Source: Bifidobacterium breve
GTDB lineage: Bacteria > Actinomycetota > Actinomycetes > Nanopelagicales > Nanopelagicaceae
Length of the DNA stretch: 64,000 bases
Direction of reading: 5' to 3'
Assembly: GCA_945885625.1 (NCBI GenBank)
Contig: CAMCYS010000003.1
Location: 1-64,000, forward strand
Part shown: positions 12,842-22,020 of the stretch, piece by piece
Layout of the letters: every line of letters begins with the position of its first letter
Numbering within the stretch: the first letter of the stretch is position 1
Translations under genes and position numbers: made by a program
Notes under the pieces: generated by a model
Seen by the model: only the letters and a program-made list of their open reading frames with translations
The model's database searches: none
Told to the model about the DNA's origin: nothing

Positions 12842-12902
12842 AAGTGCAAATTGAGCGTATTTATTGGATGCACTTAAGTTTGTCGGTCCGCAAGACTAGA
12901 AT
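12842..12902 (+). promoter_or_regulatory. inverted repeat and -10 element upstream of the restriction-modification genes
   Basis: The 94-nt gap after leuS holds the inverted repeat AAGTGCA (12842-12848) / TGCACTT (12869-12875), separated by 20 nt. TAGAAT follows at 12897-12902, 8 nt before the methyltransferase ATG. The repeat could be a leuS terminator stem without a U-tract, or an operator controlling methyltransferase expression. The sequence does not decide between them. Confidence 0.4.
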
Positions 12903-12910
12903 CAAAACCT

Positions 12911-13771
12911 ATGGCTAAGTACAAATTCATCGATCTGTTCGCAGGAATAGGTGGCTTTCACCTGGCTCTGCATAATTTGGGAGCAGAATGTGTTTTTGCG
13001 TCTGAATGGGATGAAAAAGCACGAAAAACATATGAGATGAATTTTAAATCAGTGAGCCCTAAATTGTTTAGCTCGGGTAGTTTTGTAGGCGATATAACCG
13101 AAGTAAACAAAAAAAGTATTCCAGATTTTGACATCTTAACTGCGGGTTTCCCCTGTCAACCTTTTAGCCAAGCTGGCTTTAAAAGAGGTTTTGACGATAT
13201 CAGGGGAACTCTATTTTTTGACATCGCTGAAATTATTAGAATTAAGAAGCCCAAAGCTTTCTTCCTCGAAAATGTAAGGCATCTTTATGCTCACGATGGC
13301 GGTAAAACGTTCGAAACAATCAGAACGATTTTAACTGAGGAACTTGGATACTCATTCCACCATTCAATAGTTAAAGCTTCTGACCATGGATTACCTCAAC
13401 TGCGTCCAAGATTATTTATGGTTGGATTTAGAGATAAGAAATTAGAGTTTGTGCCTCCAGAGAAAAGAAGATTAAAACTTACAATGTCAGACATTATGAA
13501 AGGCGAAGTTGACCGTGAAATTGGTTTTACTTTAAGAGTTGGTGGAAAAGGATCAGGCATTAATGACAGAAGAAACTGGGATAGTTACCTTGTTGATGGT
13601 GAGGTACGGCGCCTAACTCCGAGTGAAGGCAAGCGAATGCAGGGTTTCCCAGCCTCGTTCAAGTTTCCAGTCTCGGATAATGAAGCTATGAAGCAACTCG
13701 GAAATAGCGTAGCCGTAAGGGCGATTCAGGATTATGCAGAAAAAATAATTGAAACTTTAGACTCGGCATGA
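12911..13771 (+). CDS. C5-cytosine DNA methyltransferase, HpaII-type modification subunit
   Basis: 286 residues with the motifs of m5C methyltransferases in order: I (FIDLFAGIGGFHLAL), IV with the catalytic cysteine at about C82 (GFPCQPFSQAG), VI (FFLENVRHL), VIII (LPQLRPRLFMVGF), a short target-recognition region, IX (RRLTPSEGKRMQGFP) and X (QLGNSVAVRAIQ). It methylates cytosine at the 5 position in a short DNA site. The partner nuclease resembles HpaII, so CCGG is the predicted target (inference). Arginine codons are often AGA here, whereas neighbouring genes use CGC/CGT, which supports acquisition by transfer. TAGAAT lies 8 nt before the ATG. Confidence 0.93.
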   Translation: MAKYKFIDLFAGIGGFHLALHNLGAECVFASEWDEKARKTYEMNFKSVSPKLFSSGSFVGDITEVNKKSIPDFDILTAGFPCQPFSQAGFKRGFDDIRGTLFFDIAEIIRIKKPKAFFLENVRHLYAHDGGKTFETIRTILTEELGYSFHHSIVKASDHGLPQLRPRLFMVGFRDKKLEFVPPEKRRLKLTMSDIMKGEVDREIGFTLRVGGKGSGINDRRNWDSYLVDGEVRRLTPSEGKRMQGFPASFKFPVSDNEAMKQLGNSVAVRAIQDYAEKIIETLDSA

Positions 13772-13778
13772 GATAAAA

Positions 13779-14855
13779 ATGGCAGAAGTTAAGGGTAATT
13801 TAGGTGAATGGAGTGAGTTGCTGACACTAGGCACCATACTCGTTGCCGGTGGTGGTTATTCCGCAGATGAAAATCAAAATCAAATAAGAGATCAATTCCA
13901 TAAGGTCTTAGAAGTAATAATCGCGGAAAACTCCAAAGGTAGTGAGCAAGTATTTAGGCTTGATAAAGAAGAGGTCCAAATACTTTCAAACGGTATTGAG
14001 ATGAAGAAAGTTTCAAAAAGTGAATTAGAAGAAAAGCTAAAAGTGTTCTTGAAAGATCTCACTGATGGAAACTATAAGAAAACCTTTGCCCTCAATTCTG
14101 GGGTCGAGGTTATGAATATTCTGGCGCGTCGAACGTTAAGTGCTGATTCGTCAGAGACAACAAGTGATCTTGAGCTAGTAGTTGAGGACCCAATTACTGG
14201 TGGCCCAACGCCAAGGAGTGGGTTCAGTATTAAATCACAGCTCGGTCAAGCAGCCACTTTGTTAAATTCATCTGGATCAACAAACATTATTTACAGAGTT
14301 GTAAAGAATGATTCAGCTTCAAGTGCTGAATTGCCAGATTTTGTGCCATCCAGTCACAAGCCCAACATCAATAAGCTTTATTCCGCTGGTTATCATCTCG
14401 AATTTCATAAGTATCAGCGAGACGTTTTCTTTAACAATCTGACTTATATCGATAGTCAATTGCCATTTAATTTGGCAAAAGTAATCATAAATCATTATCT
14501 ATTTCAAGATACAAATGATTATGCAACAACAGTAGAGCGAACTTATCCCAACGCAGACCAACAATCTGAACAAATTATCTTTAAATTCAAAGAGTTACTT
14601 GGTGCGATTTCTATGGGGCTTCGCCCAGCAAAAGTATGGAAAGGAAACCCAAGTAAGTTCAAAGGGCTAATTGTGGTTAAATCTGATGGTCAATTGTTAT
14701 TCTATTATCTTGTTACACGTTTGAACTTTGAGGAATTCTTATACAAGAGTGTGCGATTTGACCGACCAGACACCAGTCGACACAAATATGGTTCTCTTTA
14801 TAGTGAAAACGGGGAGACTTTTATAAAGCTAAATTTTCAGATTCGTTTCAAGTGA
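13779..14855 (+). CDS. HpaII-like type II restriction endonuclease
   Basis: 358 residues, 7 nt after the methyltransferase. The N-terminus (VKGNLGEWSELLTLGTILVAGG then YSADEN) and the C-terminus (LLFYYLVTRLNFEEFLY, then DTSRHKYGSL and FIKLNFQIRF) match my recollection of the HpaII restriction enzyme family. A central E-x-K-like site may be the TSDLELVVED ... GFSIKSQLG stretch (D/E...SxK), as in PD-(D/E)XK nucleases. With the methyltransferase it would form a type II system cutting unmethylated CCGG. The family call rests on N- and C-terminal similarity; the target site needs confirmation. AGA codons and lower GC match the methyltransferase rather than the flanks. Confidence 0.85.
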   Translation: MAEVKGNLGEWSELLTLGTILVAGGGYSADENQNQIRDQFHKVLEVIIAENSKGSEQVFRLDKEEVQILSNGIEMKKVSKSELEEKLKVFLKDLTDGNYKKTFALNSGVEVMNILARRTLSADSSETTSDLELVVEDPITGGPTPRSGFSIKSQLGQAATLLNSSGSTNIIYRVVKNDSASSAELPDFVPSSHKPNINKLYSAGYHLEFHKYQRDVFFNNLTYIDSQLPFNLAKVIINHYLFQDTNDYATTVERTYPNADQQSEQIIFKFKELLGAISMGLRPAKVWKGNPSKFKGLIVVKSDGQLLFYYLVTRLNFEEFLYKSVRFDRPDTSRHKYGSLYSENGETFIKLNFQIRFK

Positions 14856-14911
14856 TTTATATCAGTGAAAAAAGTAATCAGATATTTAAGTTCTGGGATT
14901 GGGGGTGAGCG

Positions 14912-15862
14912 ATGAATGATTTTTATTTAATTCTAGGTTCTGAAGCTGCCCTGGCTGATCGCGCACTAGCTAAATTACAAGCTGAGTTAAAAAGCGAGAA
15001 CGCCGAAATCACTTCAATCTATGCGGCCGATTCAATGGTGGGCGATATCTCTGACGCCCTGGCACCTTCACTATTTTCTGAACGCCGAGCCCTCATCATT
15101 CGCGACCTACAAGATTTACCTGAAGACAATAAAGACGAGATCATCCGCTACTTGCCAGAACCTGATGCATCTACCACCGTAATCTTTCTACATAAAGGCG
15201 GCATAAAAGGAAAAGCGCTACTTGATGCAATTAAGAAAGTTAAGCCCGAGATTATTTCTTGTGACCCCCTCAAGAAAGAAGCCGAGAAACAAGAGTTCGT
15301 AAAGAACCTATTTCTTGATGCTGGTCGCAAAGCATCACCTGCGGCAATCGCAGCTTTAGTAAATGCAATCGGTGGCGACTTGCGTGAGCTAACTGCGGCC
15401 TGCAGTCAGATCATCGCTGATGCTCCCGCTGGCACCATCGATGAAAAAGAAGTTGATAAGTATCACCAAGGTCGCGTTGAAACTACTGGCTTTGATGTTG
15501 CCGATGCTGCACTCGATGGAAACTTGCCAGTCGCGTTGTTACAACTTCGAAGTGCAATCGAAACTGGCACTGACCCAGTAATGGTTACAAGCGCAATCGC
15601 ATCAGCGCTTCGTTCATTGGCTAAAGTCTCAGGAGCAAACCGAAATGCGAAATCTTTTGAGCTAGCCGGCCAATTGGGCATGGCGCCATGGCAGATTGAT
15701 AAGGCTCGTCGTCAGTTGGCGGGCTGGACTCCACGCGGAATCGTGGCGGCTGTTGGAGCAATTGCCCTGGCCGATGCCCAAGTAAAAGGCGCTGCCAGTG
15801 ACCCGATCTACGCTCTCGAACACGCAATTTCCGAGATCGCCAGCGCAAAAGCGGCCCGATAA
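14912..15862 (+). CDS. holA: DNA polymerase III subunit delta
   Basis: 316 residues of the HolA family: an N-terminal AAA+-like domain (LILGSEAALADRALAKLQ, LIIRDLQDL, TTVIFLHKGG) and a C-terminal helical domain (AIAALVNAIGGDLRELTAACSQ, IDKARRQLAGWT). It opens the beta clamp in the clamp loader. The GGGGGTG run 4-10 nt before the ATG may serve as ribosome-binding site. In related actinobacteria holA follows comEA-comEC; here it follows the restriction-modification genes. Confidence 0.92.
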   Translation: MNDFYLILGSEAALADRALAKLQAELKSENAEITSIYAADSMVGDISDALAPSLFSERRALIIRDLQDLPEDNKDEIIRYLPEPDASTTVIFLHKGGIKGKALLDAIKKVKPEIISCDPLKKEAEKQEFVKNLFLDAGRKASPAAIAALVNAIGGDLRELTAACSQIIADAPAGTIDEKEVDKYHQGRVETTGFDVADAALDGNLPVALLQLRSAIETGTDPVMVTSAIASALRSLAKVSGANRNAKSFELAGQLGMAPWQIDKARRQLAGWTPRGIVAAVGAIALADAQVKGAASDPIYALEHAISEIASAKAAR

Positions 15863-15956
15863 GCGGATTTCCTCGATTTGAGCCTAAAGGTGCCCCGCTG
15901 GTAACCTTCGGGTTCGTATTTAGCGTTCAACCAATTTAGTTCGGAGTAAACCTTAA

Positions 15957-16226
15957 GTGGCAAATATCAAGTCGCAGATCAAGCGGATCAAGACCAATGA
16001 GAAGGCACGCCTACGTAACAAGTCAGTGCGCTCTTCTATCAAGACAGCTGCTCGCAAATTCCGCGACGCTGTAGCCGCTGGCGATGCCGCAGTTATCTCA
16101 AATGAACTACGTACCGCTTCAAAAGCGCTCGATATCGCCGTTGCTAAGGGTGTGCTACACAAGAACACTGCTGCCAACAAGAAGTCTTCAATGGCAAAAG
16201 CTGCCACTAAAGCCGGCGTTCGTTAA
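15957..16226 (+). CDS. rpsT: 30S ribosomal protein S20
   Basis: 89 residues, basic and alanine-rich, starting [20 protein letters not shown] and ending in a conserved Lys-rich helix. It binds 16S rRNA early in 30S assembly. The start is GTG, with GGAG about 10 nt upstream. The holA-rpsT-lepA order is conserved in actinobacteria. Confidence 0.97.
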   Translation: MANIKSQIKRIKTNEKARLRNKSVRSSIKTAARKFRDAVAAGDAAVISNELRTASKALDIAVAKGVLHKNTAANKKSSMAKAATKAGVR

Positions 16227-16256
16227 TTCGCAACTAGTTACTTTTAAGGCTTAACG

Positions 16257-18137
16257 ATGCCTGCAATTTCACTTGCCAAGGCACCTCAACCAGCCGCAAC
16301 TAATCCCGCGCAGATTCGTAACTTCTGCATTATTGCCCATATTGATCACGGTAAATCAACTCTTGCCGATCGCATGTTGGGAATCACCGAAGTAGTAGAA
16401 GCCCGCAATATGCGCGCGCAATATTTAGATCGCATGGATATTGAACGCGAACGCGGAATCACCATTAAGTCACAAGCGGTTCGTCTGCCATGGCGTAGCG
16501 GTATCGATGGTCAGGAATACATCTTGAACATGATCGATACCCCAGGCCACGTTGACTTTACTTACGAAGTTTCTCGTTCCCTTGCTGCCTGCGAAGGCGC
16601 AGTTTTGCTCGTTGACTGCGCGCAAGGAATCGAAGCGCAAACGCTCGCGAACTTGTATTTAGCGATGGAAAATAACTTAACCATTATTCCGGTGCTAAAT
16701 AAAATCGATCTACCTAATGCCCAGCCAGAAAAGTTTGCTAAAGAACTGGCTAACTTAATTGGTTGCCAACCCGAAGATTGCCTACGTGTCTCTGGAAAAA
16801 CTGGCGATGGCGTTGCTGAACTGCTTGACCAGATCATTGCTCAGATTCCCGCGCCACAAGGCGATGCCAGCGCTCCAGCTCGCGCACTTATTTTCGACTC
16901 GGTTTATGACAGCTATCGCGGTGTAGTTACCTACGTTCGCGTAGTCGATGGTCATCTTTCGCCACGCGATCAGATTCAAATGTTCTCAACTGGCGTGCGT
17001 CACGAGATGCTCGAAGTCGGCGTTATCTCGCCCGAACCAATGCCTAGTAAGGGTTTAGGCGTTGGCGAAGTGGGTTATTTGATTACTGGCGTTAAAGATG
17101 TTCGCCAATCACGTGTGGGTGACACAGTTACGACTTATAACAACCCAACTAAGACAGCACTTGCCGGCTATAAAGATCCTAAGCCAATGGTTTTCTCGGG
17201 GCTATTCCCATTAGATGGTGCAGATTTCCCAGTGCTTCGCGAAGCGCTAGATAAATTACAGCTAAACGATGCCGCCCTAGTTTATGAACCAGAGAGTTCA
17301 GCAGCCCTTGGCTTCGGTTTCCGTTGCGGCTTCCTTGGTCTGCTACATATGGAAATTGTGCGCGAACGCCTAGAGCGCGAATCAAAACTTAATTTAATTT
17401 CAACCGCTCCAAACGTGGTTTATAACGTCAAGATGGAAGATGGCAGAGATGTTCGCGTTACTAATCCATCAGAATTTCCCGATGGCAAAGTAGCTGCCGT
17501 TTTTGAACCAATTGTTCGCTCAACTATTTTGGCGCCATCTGAATTTATTGGCGTAATCATGGAACTCTGCCAGGATCGTCGTGGCGTTCTACTTGGCATG
17601 GATTACATCTCCGAAGATCGCGTTGAGATTCGCTACACCTTGCCACTTGCTGAAATTGTTTTTGACTTCTTTGATCAACTTAAATCTCGCACCAAGGGTT
17701 ACGCGTCCCTTGACTATGAAGAAAAAGGCGATGAAGAAGGCAACCTAGTTAAAGTTGATATTTTGCTACAAGGTGAAGCAGTAGATGCGTTCAGCGCAAT
17801 CGTTCACCGAGATAAGGCATATGCCTATGGCGTGATGATGACCGGCAAGCTGCGCGAACTAATCCCACGTCAACAATTCGAAGTTCCTATCCAGGCCGCT
17901 ATCGGCTCAAGAATTATTGCGCGCGAGTCAATTAGAGCAATGCGTAAAGACGTTCTTGCTAAATGTTATGGCGGCGATATTTCACGTAAGCGTAAATTGC
18001 TCGAGAAGCAAAAAGAGGGCAAGAAGCGCATGAAGATGGTTGGCCGCGTTGAAGTTCCTCAAGAAGCATTCGTGGCAGCCCTTGCGACAGATGCGGATAT
18101 CGAGAAGATTAAGGCCGCGCGTAAAGCTGGAAATTAG
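16257..18137 (+). CDS. lepA: elongation factor 4 (LepA)
   Basis: 626 residues. The GTPase domain has [15 protein letters not shown] (G1), RGITIKSQ (G2), DTPGHVDF (G3), NKIDLPNA (G4) and a G5 region. EF-Tu domain 2, EF-G-like domains and the LepA-specific C-terminal domain with [20 protein letters not shown] follow. It remodels stalled ribosomes and assists biogenesis. It lies 30 nt after rpsT, probably in the same transcript. Confidence 0.97.
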   Translation: MPAISLAKAPQPAATNPAQIRNFCIIAHIDHGKSTLADRMLGITEVVEARNMRAQYLDRMDIERERGITIKSQAVRLPWRSGIDGQEYILNMIDTPGHVDFTYEVSRSLAACEGAVLLVDCAQGIEAQTLANLYLAMENNLTIIPVLNKIDLPNAQPEKFAKELANLIGCQPEDCLRVSGKTGDGVAELLDQIIAQIPAPQGDASAPARALIFDSVYDSYRGVVTYVRVVDGHLSPRDQIQMFSTGVRHEMLEVGVISPEPMPSKGLGVGEVGYLITGVKDVRQSRVGDTVTTYNNPTKTALAGYKDPKPMVFSGLFPLDGADFPVLREALDKLQLNDAALVYEPESSAALGFGFRCGFLGLLHMEIVRERLERESKLNLISTAPNVVYNVKMEDGRDVRVTNPSEFPDGKVAAVFEPIVRSTILAPSEFIGVIMELCQDRRGVLLGMDYISEDRVEIRYTLPLAEIVFDFFDQLKSRTKGYASLDYEEKGDEEGNLVKVDILLQGEAVDAFSAIVHRDKAYAYGVMMTGKLRELIPRQQFEVPIQAAIGSRIIARESIRAMRKDVLAKCYGGDISRKRKLLEKQKEGKKRMKMVGRVEVPQEAFVAALATDADIEKIKAARKAGN

Positions 18138-18192
18138 CCCGACTCCGCATTAAACCTTCCCTAAGGTTTGATCTTCCCGCTACCCTTTTGGA

Positions 18193-20463
18193 ATGCGAAT
18201 CAAGGGGAGTCTTACCCAGGGGTTGTTAATTACCCTGGCTCTTACCCTGATTCCGATTTCCACCTATGGAACTGATCATGCTGGACCAAAAACCCCAAGT
18301 TGTGGCAATTACAAAGTTACCAAAAATGAAGTAATCGTGGGAGTTAAATTCCCCAAAGGCACGTATCAAATCAATGCATTTGGAATTTCCTGCGCAAAAG
18401 TAATGGGTAGCAAAGGGTTATTTTCTAAATTCCTGAAATTAAAAAATAAAGATCCTCTCCCTAAGCCTTGGCGCTACCTGGCAGATGCAGTCGGGGCACC
18501 TAAATTTTCATCAGGGCCAGGAGTTGGCTTTCGTGTTCAATTAATTACACCAGCACCAATTCCAACTCCCGAACCTCCACCAACGCCAACCGTGACGCCG
18601 TCGCCAACACCAACCGTGACACCGACACCGTCGCCAACACCAATCGTGACGCCGTCGCCAACACCAACCGTGACGCCGTCGCCAACGCCAACCGTGACGG
18701 AGTCGCCAACGCCAACGCCTTCACCAACAACGACACCGGCAACCTGGAGAGATCCACTGGAAGGAACACCCTGTACAGAAGAAAATGCATCAGTACCTAA
18801 TCAGATTTATGAAATGAAATGTGTTAACCCAAGCAAAGTTGTCCCTGGCAGTTCCGATAACCGATTAATCTGGTCACAGAATAGTCCGCCTGCGGGATGG
18901 ACACCAAGCCCTTCATCAACTTCAACGACTTCATCAAATCCGACACTTACACCTGTTTCACTTGTAAATACGATATGTGAAAAAGTTGGATCAAAGATTA
19001 TGGAAGGCGAGACAGTTCTCAAGTGTAATTGGATGGGAGGCGCACAATCTAAAGGATCTTGGACGCCTTTGGTTGTCAGGAAGGTTTCCACCTCAGCCTC
19101 GAATAATTACAAAATAACGCCAATCGCCAATCAAGTTTGCGATAGTTATGGCGATACATTTGATGTACCAGAAGGTTACTTAGAGTGCCGCTGGGTCAAT
19201 GGCAAGAAACTGCAATGGATAAAGATAAACAATGTGAAGCAAACATTTGTAAACAAAGTAAGTCCACAAGGTATCGAACCATGCAAATTGAAAAATAAGG
19301 ATGTAACAGTCACTCAAGGTGACCTCAGGAGTCAGGGGTTAAAGGTTGGCTTCCCCTTTGATAACACTTTCAAACATGGCGTTTATACAAAAGGCGTAAA
19401 TGAGGTGTTAATTGTAGGAATAGATTTCCCTGAATTGAGGGGCGATGGCACATTGAAAGCAACCATGGCTGAGGATAAGAAGTGGATGCAAGATTGGTTC
19501 CGCTACTACAGCAACGATCAATCTAAGTTCAATGTCACAACTATTGATAACTGGATTAGTGCACCAAAAAGTGCAGCCTCATATGTTGTCACTGGAAATG
19601 ATGGCAATTCCAGCTCCTCCAATAGATTCCTAGCAAACGCTTCTCAACCATTCATTGATTTAATCACAAAAGAAATTGATCTACGTAAATTCAATACCGT
19701 ATACATGATGTTTCCAGATGGAGAAATTGACTTTGATATGGATTTAATTGTTAGAAATGAGAGATTCAAAATCAAAGAAGGTGAAATGAATCTCAATTTC
19801 TTCGGCTGGGGCCACGACAACGAGTTAATGGAAACTCTACGTTGGAGTTTTTACGTACATGAAACTTTGCATGATTTCGACATTATTGGACATGCGCCCG
19901 GAAACGGTTGGCCTTTTGGATTATTCACTAACCAATCTGGCATTAGCTTAGCCATGAATCCATACGAACAATTCTTGCTTGATTGGTTACCAGAAAATCA
20001 AATCTATTGTGTAGATGCTAAAGATCTAACCACCACAACAGTTTCTCTTTCACCATTGGAGAGAGAAGATCGCCAAACAAAAATGGCTATGATTAAACTC
20101 TCGCCTACGCGCATTATTGTTGTTGAGTCGCATGGGATTGATAAGTGGAGTAATTTTAAGAAAGGCGATCGAGAGTTTCCGCAAAGTTTCTATTCAGTAA
20201 TGGCATATGTTGTTGATTTAAATAAAACGGCGGCACCACCAGTCACTGCAGACCAACGTTCTCTTTCAAATGAGGAGTATGCCTGGGCAATGTGGCAAAA
20301 TGTTGAAGGTGGCAAATCCACGGACTACCAGCAGACTATTGGGATTCGTCCAGATATGTATAACAAGGTCGCGGTTCTCGGGGACTCATTCTTGATTGAT
20401 GGAATCCAAATAAAATTTGTTGGCACTGGCGATTATGAGACTATTGAAATCTCCAAGCTTTAA
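18193..20463 (+). CDS. secreted multidomain protein with variant HExxH metallopeptidase motif
   Basis: 756 residues. A signal peptide (1-27) precedes a Cys-pair domain (about 36-117) with [12 protein letters not shown], and a Pro/Thr linker (about 120-182). Three short modules follow, each with cysteines exactly 16 residues apart (C194/C210, C262/C278, C316/C332). The C-terminal part (about 400-756) contains [12 protein letters not shown] at 556-567, an HExxH zinc motif with a late histidine, preceded by FGWGHDNE. This resembles, but does not match, M6/metzincin sites (HExxHxxGxxH or HExxHxxGxxxxY). A secreted zinc peptidase is likely; the substrate is unknown. TACCCT lies 6 nt before the ATG. 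It interrupts the conserved lepA-hemW order. Confidence 0.75.
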   Translation: MRIKGSLTQGLLITLALTLIPISTYGTDHAGPKTPSCGNYKVTKNEVIVGVKFPKGTYQINAFGISCAKVMGSKGLFSKFLKLKNKDPLPKPWRYLADAVGAPKFSSGPGVGFRVQLITPAPIPTPEPPPTPTVTPSPTPTVTPTPSPTPIVTPSPTPTVTPSPTPTVTESPTPTPSPTTTPATWRDPLEGTPCTEENASVPNQIYEMKCVNPSKVVPGSSDNRLIWSQNSPPAGWTPSPSSTSTTSSNPTLTPVSLVNTICEKVGSKIMEGETVLKCNWMGGAQSKGSWTPLVVRKVSTSASNNYKITPIANQVCDSYGDTFDVPEGYLECRWVNGKKLQWIKINNVKQTFVNKVSPQGIEPCKLKNKDVTVTQGDLRSQGLKVGFPFDNTFKHGVYTKGVNEVLIVGIDFPELRGDGTLKATMAEDKKWMQDWFRYYSNDQSKFNVTTIDNWISAPKSAASYVVTGNDGNSSSSNRFLANASQPFIDLITKEIDLRKFNTVYMMFPDGEIDFDMDLIVRNERFKIKEGEMNLNFFGWGHDNELMETLRWSFYVHETLHDFDIIGHAPGNGWPFGLFTNQSGISLAMNPYEQFLLDWLPENQIYCVDAKDLTTTTVSLSPLEREDRQTKMAMIKLSPTRIIVVESHGIDKWSNFKKGDREFPQSFYSVMAYVVDLNKTAAPPVTADQRSLSNEEYAWAMWQNVEGGKSTDYQQTIGIRPDMYNKVAVLGDSFLIDGIQIKFVGTGDYETIEISKL
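18580..18705 (+). repeat. 24-bp in-frame tandem repeat encoding a Thr/Pro linker
   Basis: Five copies of a 24-bp unit (consensus begins CCAACACCAACCGTGACGCC), one expanded to 30 bp, encode [12 protein letters not shown] octapeptides. All lengths are multiples of three, so copy-number change would lengthen or shorten the linker without a frameshift. The unit is much more GC-rich than its surroundings. Confidence 0.9.
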
Positions 20464-20529
20464 TCTTTTCAAGTCCCGCTAGATTCCTCGGATTACTATT
20501 TCTTTGTGATCTGGGGGAGAATAAGCGCC

Positions 20530-21651
20530 ATGCCCCTCTCGTTTTACGTTCATATCCCGTACTGCGTAAAGCGCTGTGGGTACTGTGACTTCAATACCTA
20601 CACTCCCTCCGAGCTACAAGATGGTGCCACACTAGAGATCGTTTCAAATGACTACATCGATGCGGTTTTACGTGAACTGGAGAGTGCGCCAACCTCGCCA
20701 GTTCCAACGATTTTCTTTGGTGGCGGCACTCCTTCACTCTTGCCACCTGCTGATCTGGGGCGAGTAATTGCTGCTATTCGCAAGCGCTTTGATTTAGCTT
20801 CAGATGCTGAGATAACACTTGAGGCAAACCCTGATTCAGTTACAGCTGAGAAGTTAAGTGAATATCTTGCCGTTGGGTTTAATCGAATCTCCTTCGGAAT
20901 GCAGTCTGCCAAAGCTCACGTGTTGGCAGCTCTTGATCGCACGCATAATCCAGAAAATGTTGCTAAAGCTGTCAGCATGGCTCGAGCTGCTGGGTTTAAA
21001 TCAATCAGCGCAGATCTTATTTACGGAACTCCAGGTGAATCGCTAGATGATTGGCGCGAAACAGTTCAATCGGCACTTGCTCTAGATATTGACCATATAA
21101 GTGCGTACGCGCTCATTGTGGAAACTGGAACCAAGTTAGCAGCGCAGATTAAACGTGGTGATTTAACTATGCCCGATGATGACTTGATGGCAGATATGTA
21201 TTTGTTAGTTGATCAGCTTTGCGAAGAGGCTGGTTTGAGTTGGTATGAGTTAAGCAATTGGTCGAAGCCGGGCAAAGAATGTTTACACAACATTGCTTAC
21301 TGGAAGAGTGCTAATTGGTGGGGGCTAGGGCCAGGTGCTCACTCGCATTTAAATGGCGAGCGGTGGTGGAATGTTAAACATCCAACTGCCTATAAAACTA
21401 AGTTATTTTCGGGTGAATCACCAGTACAAGATCGTGAAACCATGAACTCGTCACAGTTGCGTGATGAGGAAATAATGTTGGCGATTCGAATGCGCGAAGG
21501 TTTGAGTTTTGAGATGCTGCAGCCCCATGAACTTGAGCGATTAGCTAGCTACCGCGAGCAGGGTTATCTAGACACCTCGAGTGATCGCATCAAATTAACG
21601 CCAACGGGTCGATTGATTGCTGATCGAATCGTGCGTGAAATCGTTATGTAG
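20530..21651 (+). CDS. hemW: radical SAM heme chaperone HemW-like
   Basis: About 373 residues from the ATG at 20530. HIPYC-VKRC-GYCDF holds the three iron-sulfur cysteines (CxxxCxxC). GGGTPSLL, TLEANPDS, NRISFGMQS and a C-terminal HemW domain (NWWGLGPGAHSH) follow. It is a heme-binding radical SAM protein formerly annotated as coproporphyrinogen III oxidase. An in-frame GTG at 20506 would add eight residues, but homology and the GGGGGAG sequence about 10 nt upstream favour 20530. The hemW-hrcA-dnaJ order is conserved; only the DoxX gene is inserted. Confidence 0.92.
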   Translation: MPLSFYVHIPYCVKRCGYCDFNTYTPSELQDGATLEIVSNDYIDAVLRELESAPTSPVPTIFFGGGTPSLLPPADLGRVIAAIRKRFDLASDAEITLEANPDSVTAEKLSEYLAVGFNRISFGMQSAKAHVLAALDRTHNPENVAKAVSMARAAGFKSISADLIYGTPGESLDDWRETVQSALALDIDHISAYALIVETGTKLAAQIKRGDLTMPDDDLMADMYLLVDQLCEEAGLSWYELSNWSKPGKECLHNIAYWKSANWWGLGPGAHSHLNGERWWNVKHPTAYKTKLFSGESPVQDRETMNSSQLRDEEIMLAIRMREGLSFEMLQPHELERLASYREQGYLDTSSDRIKLTPTGRLIADRIVREIVM

Positions 21652-21666
21652 TACCTTTTACCCACT

Positions 21667-22005
21667 ATGGAAACCACAAAAATCGTCCTGCTCTCGTTCT
21701 TAGCCCTGATTTTCCTTATCTCTGGCCTCTCAAAAGCCAGTGGTAATGAGAAAGGCTTAAGCGGAACTCGCGACGTGAATGTGCCAGATTGGCTAGCTCG
21801 CGTAACTGGCGTATTTGAGGCAGCTGCAGCTCTGGGCTTAGTGCTAGCTCTGAAGTGGAGCGCATTTGCTTATCCGGCGCTGATTTCACTCTGGTGCATC
21901 ATGGCTGGTGCGATTTTCTTCCACTTCCGCGCTGATAAGGCTAAGACCGCATTTCCAGCTTTCTTCTTATTAACTTTGATTTCGATTACGCTCGCAATTA
22001 ACTAA
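21667..22005 (+). CDS. DoxX-like membrane protein
   Basis: 112 residues with about four hydrophobic segments: residues 5-24, then a charged loop DVNVPDWLARVTGVFE typical of DoxX/SURF4-like proteins, and 46-65, 67-86 and 93-111. DoxX family members are integral membrane proteins linked to thiol or redox stress in mycobacteria; the role here is unknown. It sits 15 nt before hrcA and 15 nt after hemW. Confidence 0.75.
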   Translation: METTKIVLLSFLALIFLISGLSKASGNEKGLSGTRDVNVPDWLARVTGVFEAAAALGLVLALKWSAFAYPALISLWCIMAGAIFFHFRADKAKTAFPAFFLLTLISITLAIN

Positions 22006-22020
22006 GTAGAACCTCTTCTT

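Noticed and set aside
18150-18172. AAACCTT/AAGGTTT stem after lepA as terminator
   Set aside because: Short stem without a following U-run; left uncalled.
18580-18705. Possible CRISPR array
   Set aside because: Units are directly adjacent with no unique spacers, and they code for a linker.
18545-18790. Minus-strand frame with repeated Leu/Ala/Thr/Ser units opposite the Pro/Thr linker
   Set aside because: It is the mirror of the 24-bp repeat; codon pattern and signal peptide support only the plus-strand gene.
21950-22020. CIRCE operator upstream of hrcA
   Set aside because: No GCACTC-N9-GAGTGC type palindrome is visible in this stretch.
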